Shown here piece after piece: positions 7,797-16,960 of a stretch of 64,000 nucleotides of DNA; within the stretch, counting starts at the first letter, position 1; every line of letters starts with the position of its first letter. Origin of the DNA: Limiplasma sp958448555 (GTDB taxonomy: Bacteria; Bacillota; Clostridia; Christensenellales; Aristaeellaceae); NCBI GenBank assembly GCA_958448555.1, contig CAUDEL010000007.1, positions 1 to 64,000 of the forward strand. The letters run 5' to 3'. The position numbers were made by a program, and so were the translations under genes. The notes beneath the pieces are model-generated. The model was not told where the DNA came from. It saw only the letters and a program-made list of their open reading frames with translations, and did not search any database.

Positions 7797-8657
7797 TTAT
7801 GCCATCAAAAAACAGGCGTGAACGTCGGTTCCGTTGAGGATCGTGCGCCTCAGCCAGGGCTTGTGATGCGACAGAAGGCAGACGCTACCGCTGAGCGTCG
7901 CGCTCACCAGCGCCATGGGGCCGCGGCAACACAGCCCGGCGCACAGCGCCAGGTCCGGGACGTTCCAAAGCAGCCGCCCGCCGGGAATATCCAGCTTCAT
8001 CAGCCCGTCGCGCGTGCTGATGAGCGCGCCCGCGCCGTCGGGGCAAATGCACAGCCCGCCGGGCTGTCCCGGCAGCTCGATGAGCTTGCGCGGCCTCAGC
8101 GTGCCGGGGGCGAGCGTGTAGATCGCCGTCTGAATCTCCTCCCCCTCCGCGGCGCACACCAGCAGCACCCCGCCGCGCCAGAACCCCGCCGCAAAGCAGG
8201 GGTTGAGGGTGTGGATGGTCCGCTCGCGCACCAGCTCCGGCGCGCTGAGCACATATGCCTCATCCACGGCTCCGCCCGCCGCCAGAAGCCAGCGCCCGGA
8301 TGCGTCCAGGCACAGGCTTCGGGGAAAGACGCCGGCCGGGGCCGCGAAGATCAGTTCGCCCGTGGCTGTCAGGCGCGTGTGCACGCTGTCCGCCTCGGCG
8401 CTGAGCTGATAGACGTAGCGCCCGCAGGGCGACAGGCACATGGCCGCAAGCCCCGGCGCGGCCGGCATGCGGCCCGCCTCCCGAAGGCCGCGGCCGGTCA
8501 GGCACACACATTCCCGCCTCCCGGCCACGCAGGCCAGCGCGCTGCCGGCACAAACCAAATGGGGCTGTTCCAGCGGGCAGGGCACCTCGGAGAGCGGGGC
8601 GCCCCCGTCCGCGGCCTTCCATACGCCGAGCTTGGCATCCGCGATCAACAGGCTCAT
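7797..8657 (-). CDS. Beta-propeller (YncE/WD-like) repeat protein
   Basis: A 286-residue protein without a signal peptide. It shows repeated short blade-like patterns such as 'LCLDASGRWLLAAGG', 'LCICPDGAGALISTRDG' and 'AMCLSPCGRYVYQLS', typical of cytoplasmic six- or seven-bladed beta-propellers. Many cysteines occur, at least 15. No catalytic motif is visible, and function is unknown. The start at 8657 follows a GGGG-rich site; the frame to 8753 is less likely. It is transcribed away from the TSCPD-helicase unit. Confidence 0.6.
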   Translation of the reverse strand: MSLLIADAKLGVWKAADGGAPLSEVPCPLEQPHLVCAGSALACVAGRRECVCLTGRGLREAGRMPAAPGLAAMCLSPCGRYVYQLSAEADSVHTRLTATGELIFAAPAGVFPRSLCLDASGRWLLAAGGAVDEAYVLSAPELVRERTIHTLNPCFAAGFWRGGVLLVCAAEGEEIQTAIYTLAPGTLRPRKLIELPGQPGGLCICPDGAGALISTRDGLMKLDIPGGRLLWNVPDLALCAGLCCRGPMALVSATLSGSVCLLSHHKPWLRRTILNGTDVHACFLMA

Positions 8658-8815
8658 GGCACCGCCCCTTTCCCCCGCATCCTTATCAAACGCTACTGTC
8701 ACCCTATGCGAAAGGGCGGCGGATGTGAAAAGTTTGGCAGGAAAAACGGGCACGGCCGTCGAAGAGAATAAATTGGCTTATTTTGTGTAAGCCGTCACAA
8801 AGGAGAGACAAACGC

Positions 8816-9070
8816 ATGATGCACTACAAGACCCGGGGCACCTGCTCCACCGCCATCGATCTGGAAATCGAGGGCGGAACAATTACCGCCTGCCGCTTCA
8901 CCAACGGCTGCCGGGGAAACACCGACGGCCTTTCGCGCCTGGTCGTGGGCCAGGATGCGCGCGAGGTGATGAACCGCCTGCGCGGCGTTCAGTGCCGCGG
9001 CGGCACCTCCTGCCCCGATCAGCTCAGCCACGCGATCGAGGCGTACCTCAATGAGCAACAACCGAAGTAA
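8816..9070 (+). CDS. TSCPD-domain protein (TIGR03905-like)
   Basis: An 84-residue protein with the family's namesake motif TSCPDQL near residue 68 and conserved cysteines at about 10, 22, 28 and 62. This small domain also occurs at the end of some ribonucleotide reductases; the stand-alone protein is of unknown function and may bind a metal. AAGGAGA precedes the ATG at 8816. The DEAD-box helicase starts 12 nt after the stop, so they are one transcription unit. Confidence 0.8.
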   Translation: MMHYKTRGTCSTAIDLEIEGGTITACRFTNGCRGNTDGLSRLVVGQDAREVMNRLRGVQCRGGTSCPDQLSHAIEAYLNEQQPK

Positions 9071-9082
9071 GGAGCATCCGTT

Positions 9083-10270
9083 TTGGCAACAGAAGGAGTA
9101 CAGATCACCAAATTCTCCGAGGCCGCGGATCTGAGCGACGAGATCCTCAAGGCCGTCGAAAAAATGGGATTCAGCGAGATGACGCCCGTGCAGGCGAAAA
9201 CGCTTCCGCTGATGATGGAGGGGCGCGACCTCATCGCCATCGCCCCCACCGGCACGGGCAAAACCTGCGCCTTCGGCATCCCGATGCTGGAATACGTGAG
9301 CCTCAAGGACAAACGTGTCCAGGAGCTGGTCCTCGCGCCCACGCGCGAGCTCAGCCTTCAGATCACCGACGAGCTGCGCGCCCTGGCCCGCTACATCCCG
9401 GGCGTGCGCATCGCCTGCCTCTACGGCGGCCAGCCCATCACCAAGCAGCTCTCCCAGCTCAAGCAATGCCCGCAGATCGTGGTGGCCACGCCAGGTCGCC
9501 TTCTGGATCACATGAACCGGGGCAACATCCGCCTGGACAGCGTGCACACCATGGTCCTGGACGAGGCCGACGAGATGCTCAACATGGGCTTTGTCAAGGA
9601 CGTGACCAAGATCATCGAGGCCACGCCCATCGAGCGGCAGCTCGTGCTCTTCTCCGCCACCACCAATCAGGACGTGATGACCATCGCCTGGAAATACCAG
9701 CAGGACCCGGTGGAAGTCGTCATTCCGGCCACCAGGGAAAACCGGCCGCAGATCACCCAGTACGTGATTGCGACCGAGCGCGAGCACAAATACGAGCACC
9801 TGCTCTACCTGCTGGACAGCGACGTCTACCAGCGGGTGATGGTCTTTGTCAACACCAAGGACATGACCCAGCGCCTGTGCAAGCGCCTCAAGGACGCGGG
9901 CTATCCCGCCGACTGCCTGCACGGCGACATGCGCCAGTCCGCCCGCAACGAGGTCATGCAGGCGTACCGCAGGGGCAAGTTCCAGATCCTGCTGGCCACC
10001 GACGTGGCCGCCCGCGGCATCGACGTGGACGACGTGGAGGCCGTCATCAACTACGACCTTCCCAACGAAAACGAGTATTACCTGCACCGCATCGGCCGCA
10101 CAGGCCGGGCCAAGAAGCACGGCGTGTCCTTCACGCTTCTGACCTATACCGAGAGCGTGCGCTTCGACGCCATCCTCAAATACATCATGGCCAAGCCCGT
10201 GCCGCTGCATTTTAACGATCTTGGCATACTGGTGACGGAATCGGGCGAACCTTTCTTTGAGGATATGTAA
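9083..10270 (+). CDS. DEAD-box ATP-dependent RNA helicase
   Basis: A 395-residue helicase with the complete core: Q-motif region (GFSEMTPVQ), motif I APTGTGKT, Ia PTRELS, Ib TPGR, II DEAD, III SAT, a motif IV-like FVNT, V ATDVAARGID and VI HRIGRTGR. It remodels RNA, probably in ribosome assembly or mRNA turnover. It lacks the long RNA-binding C-terminal extensions of DbpA or CshA. Translation starts at TTG 9083, with GTAAGGAG upstream. It is followed after 21 nt by the CofE-like gene. Confidence 0.92.
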   Translation: MATEGVQITKFSEAADLSDEILKAVEKMGFSEMTPVQAKTLPLMMEGRDLIAIAPTGTGKTCAFGIPMLEYVSLKDKRVQELVLAPTRELSLQITDELRALARYIPGVRIACLYGGQPITKQLSQLKQCPQIVVATPGRLLDHMNRGNIRLDSVHTMVLDEADEMLNMGFVKDVTKIIEATPIERQLVLFSATTNQDVMTIAWKYQQDPVEVVIPATRENRPQITQYVIATEREHKYEHLLYLLDSDVYQRVMVFVNTKDMTQRLCKRLKDAGYPADCLHGDMRQSARNEVMQAYRRGKFQILLATDVAARGIDVDDVEAVINYDLPNENEYYLHRIGRTGRAKKHGVSFTLLTYTESVRFDAILKYIMAKPVPLHFNDLGILVTESGEPFFEDM

Positions 10271-10291
10271 CAGCATTTGGAGGCGATTGAC

Positions 10292-11038
10292 ATGGGCATC
10301 ATTCCTTCCCGCAACCTGGACGAGCAGCGCCGCGAGCAAAACGGCGTGGTCTACTTCGACCGCGGCGTCATTGAGGGCAAGGACGGCCGCAAATACAGCC
10401 GCTACGCCATTCAGACCCACTTTGTCGCCGTGGGTGAGGACCAGGCGGCGCTGGTGGAAAAATACGTGCGGCCGCTCTACCGGGAGGGCGACGTGCTGAG
10501 CTTCGGCGCCAAGGTCATGTGCATGTGCGTCAAGTCCGTCAAGACGCGCGACGAGGTCAAGCCCGGCTGGTGGGCCAACCACCTGTGGCGCTTCGCGGGG
10601 ATCAACCACACGGGCGTGGGCATGCACGAACCCTACAAGCTGCAACTGGTCATCGACATGTGCGGCCTGCCGCGCGTGCTGCTGGCCGCCGGCGCCAGCG
10701 CGGTGACCAAGCTGTTTGGCATGCACGGCGTGTTTTACAGGGTCTGCGGCAAGGGCGTGGGCGGCATCGACGGCTTCTATACCCGCTCCAGCTTCGAGCT
10801 CTACCACCAGATGGCGCTCATCAACCCCGACAACCCCGACGAGCTGTGCGAAAAGCTCTACCGGGACACCGGCATCCCCGTCGTGCTGATGGACGCCAAT
10901 GACCTGCAGCGCGACCAGCTCGGCAAAAGCCCGGATTTCCCCCTTACCGACGCGCAGATTCAGGACGCCATGGCGGACAACCCCAGCGGCCAGGGAGATG
11001 AGCTGACCCCCTTTATCCTGATCCGCCCCCTCCGGTGA
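10292..11038 (+). CDS. CofE-like (F420-0 gamma-glutamyl ligase family) protein
   Basis: A 248-residue protein resembling the coenzyme F420-0:L-glutamate ligase (CofE) family: an N-terminal strand-rich region, 'GDVLSFGAKVMCMCVKS', 'VVLMDANDLQRDQLG' and a nucleotide-contact-like acidic segment. CofE itself adds glutamate to F420-0 in F420 producers. No other F420 gene is in the window and most Clostridia do not make F420, so the true substrate is uncertain. TTTGGAGG lies 8 nt before the ATG at 10292; an in-frame TTG inside that site is rejected. Confidence 0.6.
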   Translation: MGIIPSRNLDEQRREQNGVVYFDRGVIEGKDGRKYSRYAIQTHFVAVGEDQAALVEKYVRPLYREGDVLSFGAKVMCMCVKSVKTRDEVKPGWWANHLWRFAGINHTGVGMHEPYKLQLVIDMCGLPRVLLAAGASAVTKLFGMHGVFYRVCGKGVGGIDGFYTRSSFELYHQMALINPDNPDELCEKLYRDTGIPVVLMDANDLQRDQLGKSPDFPLTDAQIQDAMADNPSGQGDELTPFILIRPLR

Positions 11039-11043
11039 GCCTC

Positions 11044-11073
11044 CCGCCCGCCCCTTCGGACGGGCGGTTTTCC
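11044..11073 (+). terminator. Terminator after the CofE-like gene
   Basis: A 7-bp stem CCGCCCG / CGGGCGG (11044-11050 and 11061-11067) with a 10-nt loop is followed by TTTTCC. It ends the TSCPD-helicase-CofE unit ahead of pepT. Confidence 0.7.
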
Positions 11074-11100
11074 ATTACGCATGAAAGGATGAATTGACCG

Positions 11101-12318
11101 ATGAACGCTACGGAACGCTTTCTTCGCTATGCCGCCATCGCCACGCGCTCGGACGCCGCGGCCGCCTCGACGCCCTCCACGGCGTGCCAGTTTGATCTGG
11201 CCCGCGTGCTGGCCGGGGAGCTGCGCGATCTGGGCCTTGAGCGGGTCCGCCTGACGGACAACTGCTTTGTCTACGGCTTTCTGCCTGCCACCGCGGGTCT
11301 GGAGGATCAGCCCTGCCTGGGCCTCATCGCCCACATGGATACCGCGCCCGATTTCCCGGGCGAAGGTGTCAAGCCCCAGCTTCACCCGAATTACGACGGG
11401 GGCGACATCGTTCTTCCCGCCACGGGCGAGGTGCTCTCGCCCGACCGCTTCCCCGACCTGCGCGGCCTGAAGGGCAAAACGCTCATCACCACCGACGGCT
11501 CCACCCTGCTTGGCGCGGACGACAAGGCCGGCGTGGCCGAGATCATGGCCGCGCTGGAGCGCGTCATCGCCTCCGGCAAGCCGCACGGCCCGGTGGCGGT
11601 GGCCTTCACCCCGGACGAGGAGACGGGCCTTGGCATCGCGGGCTTTGACGTGCCGGGCTTCGGGGCCGCCTATGCCTACACCGTGGACGGCGGGGAAGTG
11701 GGCGAGCTGAGCTGGGAGAATTTCAACGCCTGCGAGGCCGTGATCGACTTTTCCGGCGTAAACGTCCATCCCGGCAGCGCCAAGGACACCATGGTCAACG
11801 CGAGCCTGCTCGCCCTCGAGTTCGCCTCCATGCTCCCCTCCGCCGAGACGCCCCGCCACACCGAGGGCTACGAGGGCTTCTTCCATCTGGAGGAGATGGC
11901 GGGCGACGTGGCGCACGCGCGCCTTGCCTACATCGTGCGCGACCACGACGCGGCGCGCTTTGAAAGCCGCAGAGAGCAGCTACGCCACATTGCGAAGGTC
12001 ATGAACGAGCGCTGGGGCGAAGGCAGCGTGACGCTTCGCCTGCGCGACCAGTACCGCAACATGAAGGAGAAGATCGCACCCTACCCCTTCCTGATCGACA
12101 ACGCGCGCGCCGCGATGCGCGCGGCGGGCTTTGAGCCCTTCGAGGCGGCGGTCCGCGGCGGAACCGACGGCGCCCAGCTATGTTACATGGGCCTGCCCTG
12201 CCCCAACCTCTGCACCGGCGGCTTCGCCTTCCACGGGCCCTTTGAGCACATCGCGGCCGAGGACATGGAGCTTTGCGCCCGCATGCTGGAGGAGCTCATC
12301 TACCTGCCCCGCGGGTGA
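11101..12318 (+). CDS. pepT: Peptidase T (tripeptide aminopeptidase)
   Basis: A 405-residue M20B metallopeptidase of the usual family length. Zinc and catalytic motifs are present: 'LIAHMDTAPD' near residue 78, 'LGADDKAG' near 139, 'TPDEETG' near 174, 'YTVDGG' near 196 and 'RGGTDGAQL' near 353. It removes the N-terminal residue of tripeptides in the cytoplasm. A moderate GAAAGGA site precedes the ATG. A terminator upstream separates it from the helicase unit, so it probably has its own promoter. Confidence 0.95.
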   Translation: MNATERFLRYAAIATRSDAAAASTPSTACQFDLARVLAGELRDLGLERVRLTDNCFVYGFLPATAGLEDQPCLGLIAHMDTAPDFPGEGVKPQLHPNYDGGDIVLPATGEVLSPDRFPDLRGLKGKTLITTDGSTLLGADDKAGVAEIMAALERVIASGKPHGPVAVAFTPDEETGLGIAGFDVPGFGAAYAYTVDGGEVGELSWENFNACEAVIDFSGVNVHPGSAKDTMVNASLLALEFASMLPSAETPRHTEGYEGFFHLEEMAGDVAHARLAYIVRDHDAARFESRREQLRHIAKVMNERWGEGSVTLRLRDQYRNMKEKIAPYPFLIDNARAAMRAAGFEPFEAAVRGGTDGAQLCYMGLPCPNLCTGGFAFHGPFEHIAAEDMELCARMLEELIYLPRG

Positions 12319-12339
12319 TTTTTTCAGGACACACGACGA

Positions 12340-12376
12340 CGGCGCCCGGCGATCGCAAAGGGCTCGCCGGGCGCCG
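12340..12376. terminator. GC hairpin between convergent pepT and vanW-like genes
   Basis: A perfect 13-bp stem (12340-12352 with 12364-12376) lies between two converging genes. Neither side has a real T tract, so termination may be weak. Confidence 0.5.
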
Positions 12377-12393
12377 CCTGGATTGGCTCCATT

Positions 12394-14250
12394 TCAGTAA
12401 TTGTATTCGATTACCTGCTGGTAGGCCCGGTAGTTGCTGGTGTGCAGCAGCTCGCGGCCGGTTTCCTGGCCGTCCTTGTACCAGACCTTCTCGGTTTCGA
12501 CCACATAGCCGGTGCGGGCCTTTACCGTGGTCTTTTCCGTGCCGTAGGGAAGCTCGGGGTTGAGCTCGTACTTGATTTCGCTCGGAGGGTCGATGGTCCT
12601 GATTACGGTGGATTCCAGGTCAATGGTCACGCCCTCGCCCAGCGACATCCCCCAGATCTCGGCGCTCATGCGGCGGTTCTTGTAGTAGGTGATGATGAAA
12701 ATGGGGCTGTTGGTGTTGTTTTTGAACTGAAAATCGAGGTTTGGCCAGTTGACGGTGGCGTCCTCGCCGATGTTGACATAGGTGCTGGGCCAGGCGTGCG
12801 GGCTGCGGGAGACGATCTCCAGGTTGGCGCGCGCCACGGCGTTAAAGAGCGTGGAGGACACCTGGCAGATGCCGCCGCCCACCTCCTCGATGCTCTGGCC
12901 CGCGGCGATGGCGCCGGCGGATTTGTAGCCCTTCTCAGTGGTGCGCTGGCCGGTAGCCTGGTTGAAGCTGAACGTTTCGCCCGGCATGAGGGCCGTCCCG
13001 TTGATGGCCTGACAGGCCAGATCGATGTTGGTGTTGCGGTTGGAATCGCTGGTGGTTTCCGTGGTGTAGGCCGCCACGAGGCCAAAGCTGGCCACCAGCT
13101 CGTCCTTGGTCACGGCGGGTTCGGTCACGATCGGGTCCACCGTGACGGTGACGCCGCTTTCCCAGCGGTCCAGCGCCGCCGTGACGCGCTCATAGAGCAG
13201 TTCCTCGTCCAGCGTCACGCCCGGCTGCGATTCGGTGAAGGTGAAGGTGCGCGTGGCGTAGTCAAAGGACTGAATCTGCGCATCCACGGGATCGCGCGTC
13301 ACATAGGCGGCGATATCCGCCACCAGCGTGCGCACGGCCTCATGGTCGTAGCTGGCGGTGGTGGTGAGGTTGATGCCGCTCTCCCGGAGGGCGACGGCGC
13401 GGTTGGTGCGCTCGCGAAACGGGGTTTGCAGGGTGCTTTGAATGGCGGTGGTGTTGGTGCGACCGATGGCGTAGGCGCGCTCCAGAACATTCCCCAGATC
13501 GCGCTGTGCCGGCACGTTGCTGGAATCCACCGTCCAGGTCTTGTTGCCGATGGCCACCGTCACGGAAAAGGCGTTCGGCACGTCCGAGCCGTTGGCGGTC
13601 AGGACCTGCCGCGCCTCCTCCACGGTCATGTCGCCGACGTGCACGCCGTCGACGAATATGCCCGGATAGATGACGTCGCGGTCCATGTAGTCGCGGTACT
13701 GCTTGTAGGTTGCCACCACCTCGGGATCATAGCGCAGCAGCTCGCCGTTGATAAAGGCGTAATTCCCGAAGTCCTTCCAGAAATACCCCGCCATCTGTGG
13801 CATCATCACGACCGCCAGCACGATCATGCCCAGGACGCTCAGCGCGATCACCGCCACGCACGCATAGGCGCGCCAGCCCGAGCGGTCGCGCCTGCCGTCC
13901 GCGTCCTGCGGCTGCTGCCGGCGGGGCGCGCCGTTGCCGCGCGCAGGGGCGCGCTTCTGCCCGGCGGCCCTGCGAGCCGGAGCAGCGGTCTGCCGGGCAC
14001 GTTCCATCACCGGCACGCTCTCCAGCGGCTGTTCCCAGGTCAGGTCGTCGTCATAGACAAACGCATCCCGGGCGGGCGGTGCCGCAGGCGCATCCGAAGA
14101 AGCGGCCTCCAGCATGCTGTGGTACTGCGCTCCCTCAAGCCGGGCCGGGGCGGCAAACTCGCCCCGGCCATCCACGATCAGCTTCTGCGCGCGCTTCACG
14201 CTCGGCCCCGACCGGGCGGGACCGCCCGTACCATAGCGCCCTGCCGCCAT
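12394..14250 (-). CDS. VanW-family protein with G5-like C-terminus
   Basis: A 618-residue bitopic membrane protein. Residues 1-130 form a charged, Ala/Arg/Pro-rich cytoplasmic part; a transmembrane segment lies at about 130-155; two peptidoglycan-binding-type repeats cover about 200-400; a VanW domain follows, with 'ALMPGETFSFNQATG' and 'EEVGGGICQVSSTLFNA' near 435-485; and a G5-like strand region is near the end (KTTVKARTGYVVETEKVWYKDG). VanW proteins are cell-wall associated and of uncertain biochemical function. GGGAGG lies 7 nt before the ATG. The unusually long cytoplasmic head could be a regulatory region. Confidence 0.85.
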   Translation of the reverse strand: MAAGRYGTGGPARSGPSVKRAQKLIVDGRGEFAAPARLEGAQYHSMLEAASSDAPAAPPARDAFVYDDDLTWEQPLESVPVMERARQTAAPARRAAGQKRAPARGNGAPRRQQPQDADGRRDRSGWRAYACVAVIALSVLGMIVLAVVMMPQMAGYFWKDFGNYAFINGELLRYDPEVVATYKQYRDYMDRDVIYPGIFVDGVHVGDMTVEEARQVLTANGSDVPNAFSVTVAIGNKTWTVDSSNVPAQRDLGNVLERAYAIGRTNTTAIQSTLQTPFRERTNRAVALRESGINLTTTASYDHEAVRTLVADIAAYVTRDPVDAQIQSFDYATRTFTFTESQPGVTLDEELLYERVTAALDRWESGVTVTVDPIVTEPAVTKDELVASFGLVAAYTTETTSDSNRNTNIDLACQAINGTALMPGETFSFNQATGQRTTEKGYKSAGAIAAGQSIEEVGGGICQVSSTLFNAVARANLEIVSRSPHAWPSTYVNIGEDATVNWPNLDFQFKNNTNSPIFIITYYKNRRMSAEIWGMSLGEGVTIDLESTVIRTIDPPSEIKYELNPELPYGTEKTTVKARTGYVVETEKVWYKDGQETGRELLHTSNYRAYQQVIEYNY

Positions 14251-14275
14251 CCGAAAACCTCCCTGTCACCGCGGC

Positions 14276-14905
14276 TCAGAGCATTTCCCTGAGCATGCGG
14301 AAGCTCAAAATTTCCAGTCCTTCGTCCAGATGGACATTCACCACCGAGGTTCCCTCCGGCAGCTTGAGATCCAGCGGCGCGAAGTTCCAAAAGCCCTTCA
14401 CCCCATGCGCGCACAGCGCGTCGGCCATCCGTTGCGCATGGGACACCGGCACGGCCAGCACGGCGATGTCCACCGTGTTTTCATCCAAATAACGCTTCAG
14501 CTCCGCCACATCCTGCACCATCAGCCCGCCGACCGCCATGCCGATCTTCCCCGGGTCGCTGTCAAAGAGCGCCACGGTTTCAAACCCGTTGGCGGGAAAG
14601 GAATCCGACAGAGCCACGGCACGGCCTATGTTGCCTGCTCCCACGATAATCATGCGGTGCGTGCGGTCCACGCCCAGGATGTGGCCGATATGTTCACGCA
14701 GGCCGCTGACGGAATAACCATAGCCCTGGCGTCCGAAACCGCCGAAGCAGTTGATGTCCTGGCGGATCTGAGAGGCCGTCAGATGCATGCGGTTGCCCAG
14801 GCCCTGTGAGGAGATCTGATGGACGCCTTCCTTTTCCAGCTCCTTGAGGTGACGGTAATAGGCGGGCAGCCGCTTGATGACCGCCTCGGATACATAGCCT
14901 GCCAT
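14276..14905 (-). CDS. rex: Redox-sensing transcriptional repressor Rex
   Basis: A 209-residue Rex, normal length. The N-terminal winged helix (residues 1-80) contains 'TASQIRQDINCFGGFGRQGYGY', with the usual 'RkDl' position reading 'RQDI'. The Rossmann domain carries GAGNIGRA near residue 90 and a D at the end of beta-2 (ALFDSD), as expected for NADH binding. Rex represses fermentation and respiratory genes until NADH rises. GGAGG lies 10 nt before the ATG. No Rex operator was recognised near any gene in the window. Confidence 0.95.
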   Translation of the reverse strand: MAGYVSEAVIKRLPAYYRHLKELEKEGVHQISSQGLGNRMHLTASQIRQDINCFGGFGRQGYGYSVSGLREHIGHILGVDRTHRMIIVGAGNIGRAVALSDSFPANGFETVALFDSDPGKIGMAVGGLMVQDVAELKRYLDENTVDIAVLAVPVSHAQRMADALCAHGVKGFWNFAPLDLKLPEGTSVVNVHLDEGLEILSFRMLREML

Positions 14906-14988
14906 AATGAACGTTCCTCCATTCCAGGGTTGTCAAATCAGCAGCCCCTTGCGGCCGCGGTGCCGACGTTTGTAGAAAAAGTCAATTT

Positions 14989-15017
14989 ATTATAACACAA
15001 CGCCTTTTTTCTCACAA
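14989..15017 (-). promoter_or_regulatory. Sigma-A promoter of rex
   Basis: On the minus strand TTGTGA (15012-15017) and TATAAT (14989-14994) are separated by 17 nt, about 85 nt upstream of the rex start. Confidence 0.65.
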
Positions 15018-15033
15018 GGCAGGATATGGAGAA

Positions 15034-15062
15034 CAGCCGTGGAGCTGACATCTCCACGGCTG
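15034..15062 (-). terminator. Terminator of the rpmH-jag operon
   Basis: A perfect 11-bp stem CAGCCGTGGAG / CTCCACGGCTG with a 7-nt loop lies 18 nt after the jag stop. On the minus strand it is followed by a pyrimidine run (TTCTCC) instead of a pure T tract. Confidence 0.6.
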
Positions 15063-15080
15063 ACGCTCTCAGGCCCGGCT

Positions 15081-15980
15081 TCAATTCTGCTGCTTGAGCG
15101 TGATGACCACATGGCGGTTGGGCTCCTCGCCCTCGCTATGGGTGGTCACGGCGTCGTTTTGCTGCAGGGCGCTGTGCAGGATGCGCCGCTCATAGGGGTT
15201 CATGGGCTCCATGACCACCTTGCGGCCCGTCTTGACGGCGCGGTTGGCCATGCGGTTGGCCAGCCGGCGCAGCGCCTCCTCCCGCTTGGCGCGGTAATTT
15301 TCGGTGTCCAGCGTAACGCGGATGTAGTCCTCGCTGCCCTTGTTGACATACAGACTGGTCAGATACTGCAACGCGTCCAGCGTCTCGCCGCGCCGTCCGA
15401 TCAAAATGCCCAGCGTATCGCCAAACATATCCACACGGACGTTGCCTTCCTCATCACGACGGGCGTTGATGGTGACCTCCACGCCCATGAGACGGGTCAC
15501 ATCCGTCAGGAAGGTGAAGGCGCGGCCCTCCGGCGCCTCAGCATCGGCTGGGGGCGGCACGGTCTCCGGCGCGGGGGCGGCTGGCTTTTCCGCTTTCGCG
15601 GGCTTTTCGGCCTTCGTCGCCTTGGCAGGCTTCTCGGCCTTGGGGGCCTTGGGCTGGTCCGCCTTTTCCTGCGCAGCGGGTTTTTCTACCTTGTCCTCCG
15701 GCTTGTCAGCCTTGGGCTTGCGCTTGCGGGCAGGCTTTTGCTCCGGCTCCTTGACCGCATCCTCCAGCGCGACGGAGGAAAGCACGTCCTCCGTGGCGGC
15801 GACATCCTCGCGCACGGTCAGGCGCACCACCACGGGCTTGCCGCCCAAAATGCCCAGAAATCCCTTGCTGCCCTCGTCCAGAATGTCGATCTTGACATCC
15901 GCAAAGGAGACGCCCAGCTTCTCAAGGCCCTGGGTGACGGCCTCCTCCATGGTTTTTGCGCTGGATTCCACAGACCTCAT
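15081..15980 (-). CDS. jag: Jag/KhpB RNA-binding protein (SpoIIIJ-associated)
   Basis: A 299-residue protein with three parts: a Jag N-terminal domain (residues 1-55, 'GLEKLGVSFADVKIDILDEGS'), a Lys/Ala/Pro/Glu-rich low-complexity linker (about 70-145), and C-terminal KH and R3H domains (about 150-299; 'GDTLGILIGRRGETLDALQYL' is the KH loop and 'NRMANRAVKTGRKVVMEPMNPYERR' contains the R3H core). KhpB pairs with KhpA to bind mRNA and influences cell division and envelope synthesis. The start overlaps the yidC stop by 4 nt. Confidence 0.93.
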   Translation of the reverse strand: MRSVESSAKTMEEAVTQGLEKLGVSFADVKIDILDEGSKGFLGILGGKPVVVRLTVREDVAATEDVLSSVALEDAVKEPEQKPARKRKPKADKPEDKVEKPAAQEKADQPKAPKAEKPAKATKAEKPAKAEKPAAPAPETVPPPADAEAPEGRAFTFLTDVTRLMGVEVTINARRDEEGNVRVDMFGDTLGILIGRRGETLDALQYLTSLYVNKGSEDYIRVTLDTENYRAKREEALRRLANRMANRAVKTGRKVVMEPMNPYERRILHSALQQNDAVTTHSEGEEPNRHVVITLKQQN

Positions 15981-16954
15981 TTCAACGTTCCCTCCCCTGC
16001 GGTCTCAACCTGGTTTTCGTCCATCTTCTCAAACATCTTGTTCATCACCAGGCCCTGCACCCAGGCAAACACGTTGCTGACCACCCAGTAGAGGGCGAAG
16101 ATCGCGTTGTAGCTGGAGCAGATCCACAGCGAGAACAGCGGGAAAAAGTATTTCATGAACTTGTTGGTGCCCGCCGCCGGGTTGTTGGGGTCGGCAGTGG
16201 TCTGCGGCTGGGACAGCGTCATCAGGTACTGGGTGACGGCAGCCAGAATGGGCAGGATGAACCAGCCGTTGTTATGCGCATAGATGCTGAGGTTCACGAT
16301 CAGCAGATTCAGCTGCGGCATGGTGGCCCACAGCTGCGTCTCCTGCGCATAGATGGGCAGGGTCTGAAGCGCGGCAAAGACAGTTTCACCGCTGATGGTG
16401 GCCGCGTCGATGCCGTACTGCGCCAGCGCCGTCACCGAGGCCGGGTCCAGCGAAGAAAACACCTTGGCCCAGATGTCGGCCGGGATGATGCGCAGGTTGG
16501 CGCTGTCGGCGATGACGGGATTGAAGGGGCTGTCGGGCATCCAGATGTTCTTGATCCACAGCCAGCTCTCGTTGGTCTGCGTGCCGGTGGTGAGCAGGTT
16601 CAGCGCCTGGCTGGCCATTTCGGTGTTGGCCACGGTGCGCATGGCGGCGAACATGATGAAGAGAATCACCATCGACACCAGCAGCGGCAGGCACCCGCTC
16701 ATGGGGTTGACGCCCTCGCGGCGGTAGAGCTCGGCGCTTTTCTGGTTGAGCTTTTCCTTGTCGTTGGCGTATTTCTTCTGCAGCTTGGCGATCTGCGGCT
16801 GCAGCTTGGTCATGCGGCGCATGCTCTTGCGGCTCTTGTAGTCCAGGGGCAGAAGGAGCAGCTTAATCAGGAGCGTAAAGACGACCATGCTCCAGCCGTA
16901 GTTGTGAATGACGGAATTGATGCCATTGAGGATCGCGACCAGAAAGTCGTTCAT
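15977..16954 (-). CDS. yidC: YidC/Oxa1 membrane protein insertase (SpoIIIJ)
   Basis: A 325-residue insertase. Five hydrophobic segments are visible, with the conserved hydrophilic-groove arginine in 'LLPLDYKSRKSMRRMTKLQP' after the first. It lacks a lipobox signal peptide. Between the second and third segments is an extracytoplasmic insertion of about 100 residues (about 115-215), longer than in Bacillus SpoIIIJ. It inserts small membrane proteins alone or with Sec. It lies between yidD and jag in the conserved order. Confidence 0.95.
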   Translation of the reverse strand: MNDFLVAILNGINSVIHNYGWSMVVFTLLIKLLLLPLDYKSRKSMRRMTKLQPQIAKLQKKYANDKEKLNQKSAELYRREGVNPMSGCLPLLVSMVILFIMFAAMRTVANTEMASQALNLLTTGTQTNESWLWIKNIWMPDSPFNPVIADSANLRIIPADIWAKVFSSLDPASVTALAQYGIDAATISGETVFAALQTLPIYAQETQLWATMPQLNLLIVNLSIYAHNNGWFILPILAAVTQYLMTLSQPQTTADPNNPAAGTNKFMKYFFPLFSLWICSSYNAIFALYWVVSNVFAWVQGLVMNKMFEKMDENQVETAGEGTLK

Positions 16955-16960
16955 CGGGGG

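Noticed and set aside
14906..15020. Rex operator for autoregulation of rex
   Set aside because: No TTGTTAA-TTAACAA-type palindrome is present around the rex promoter.
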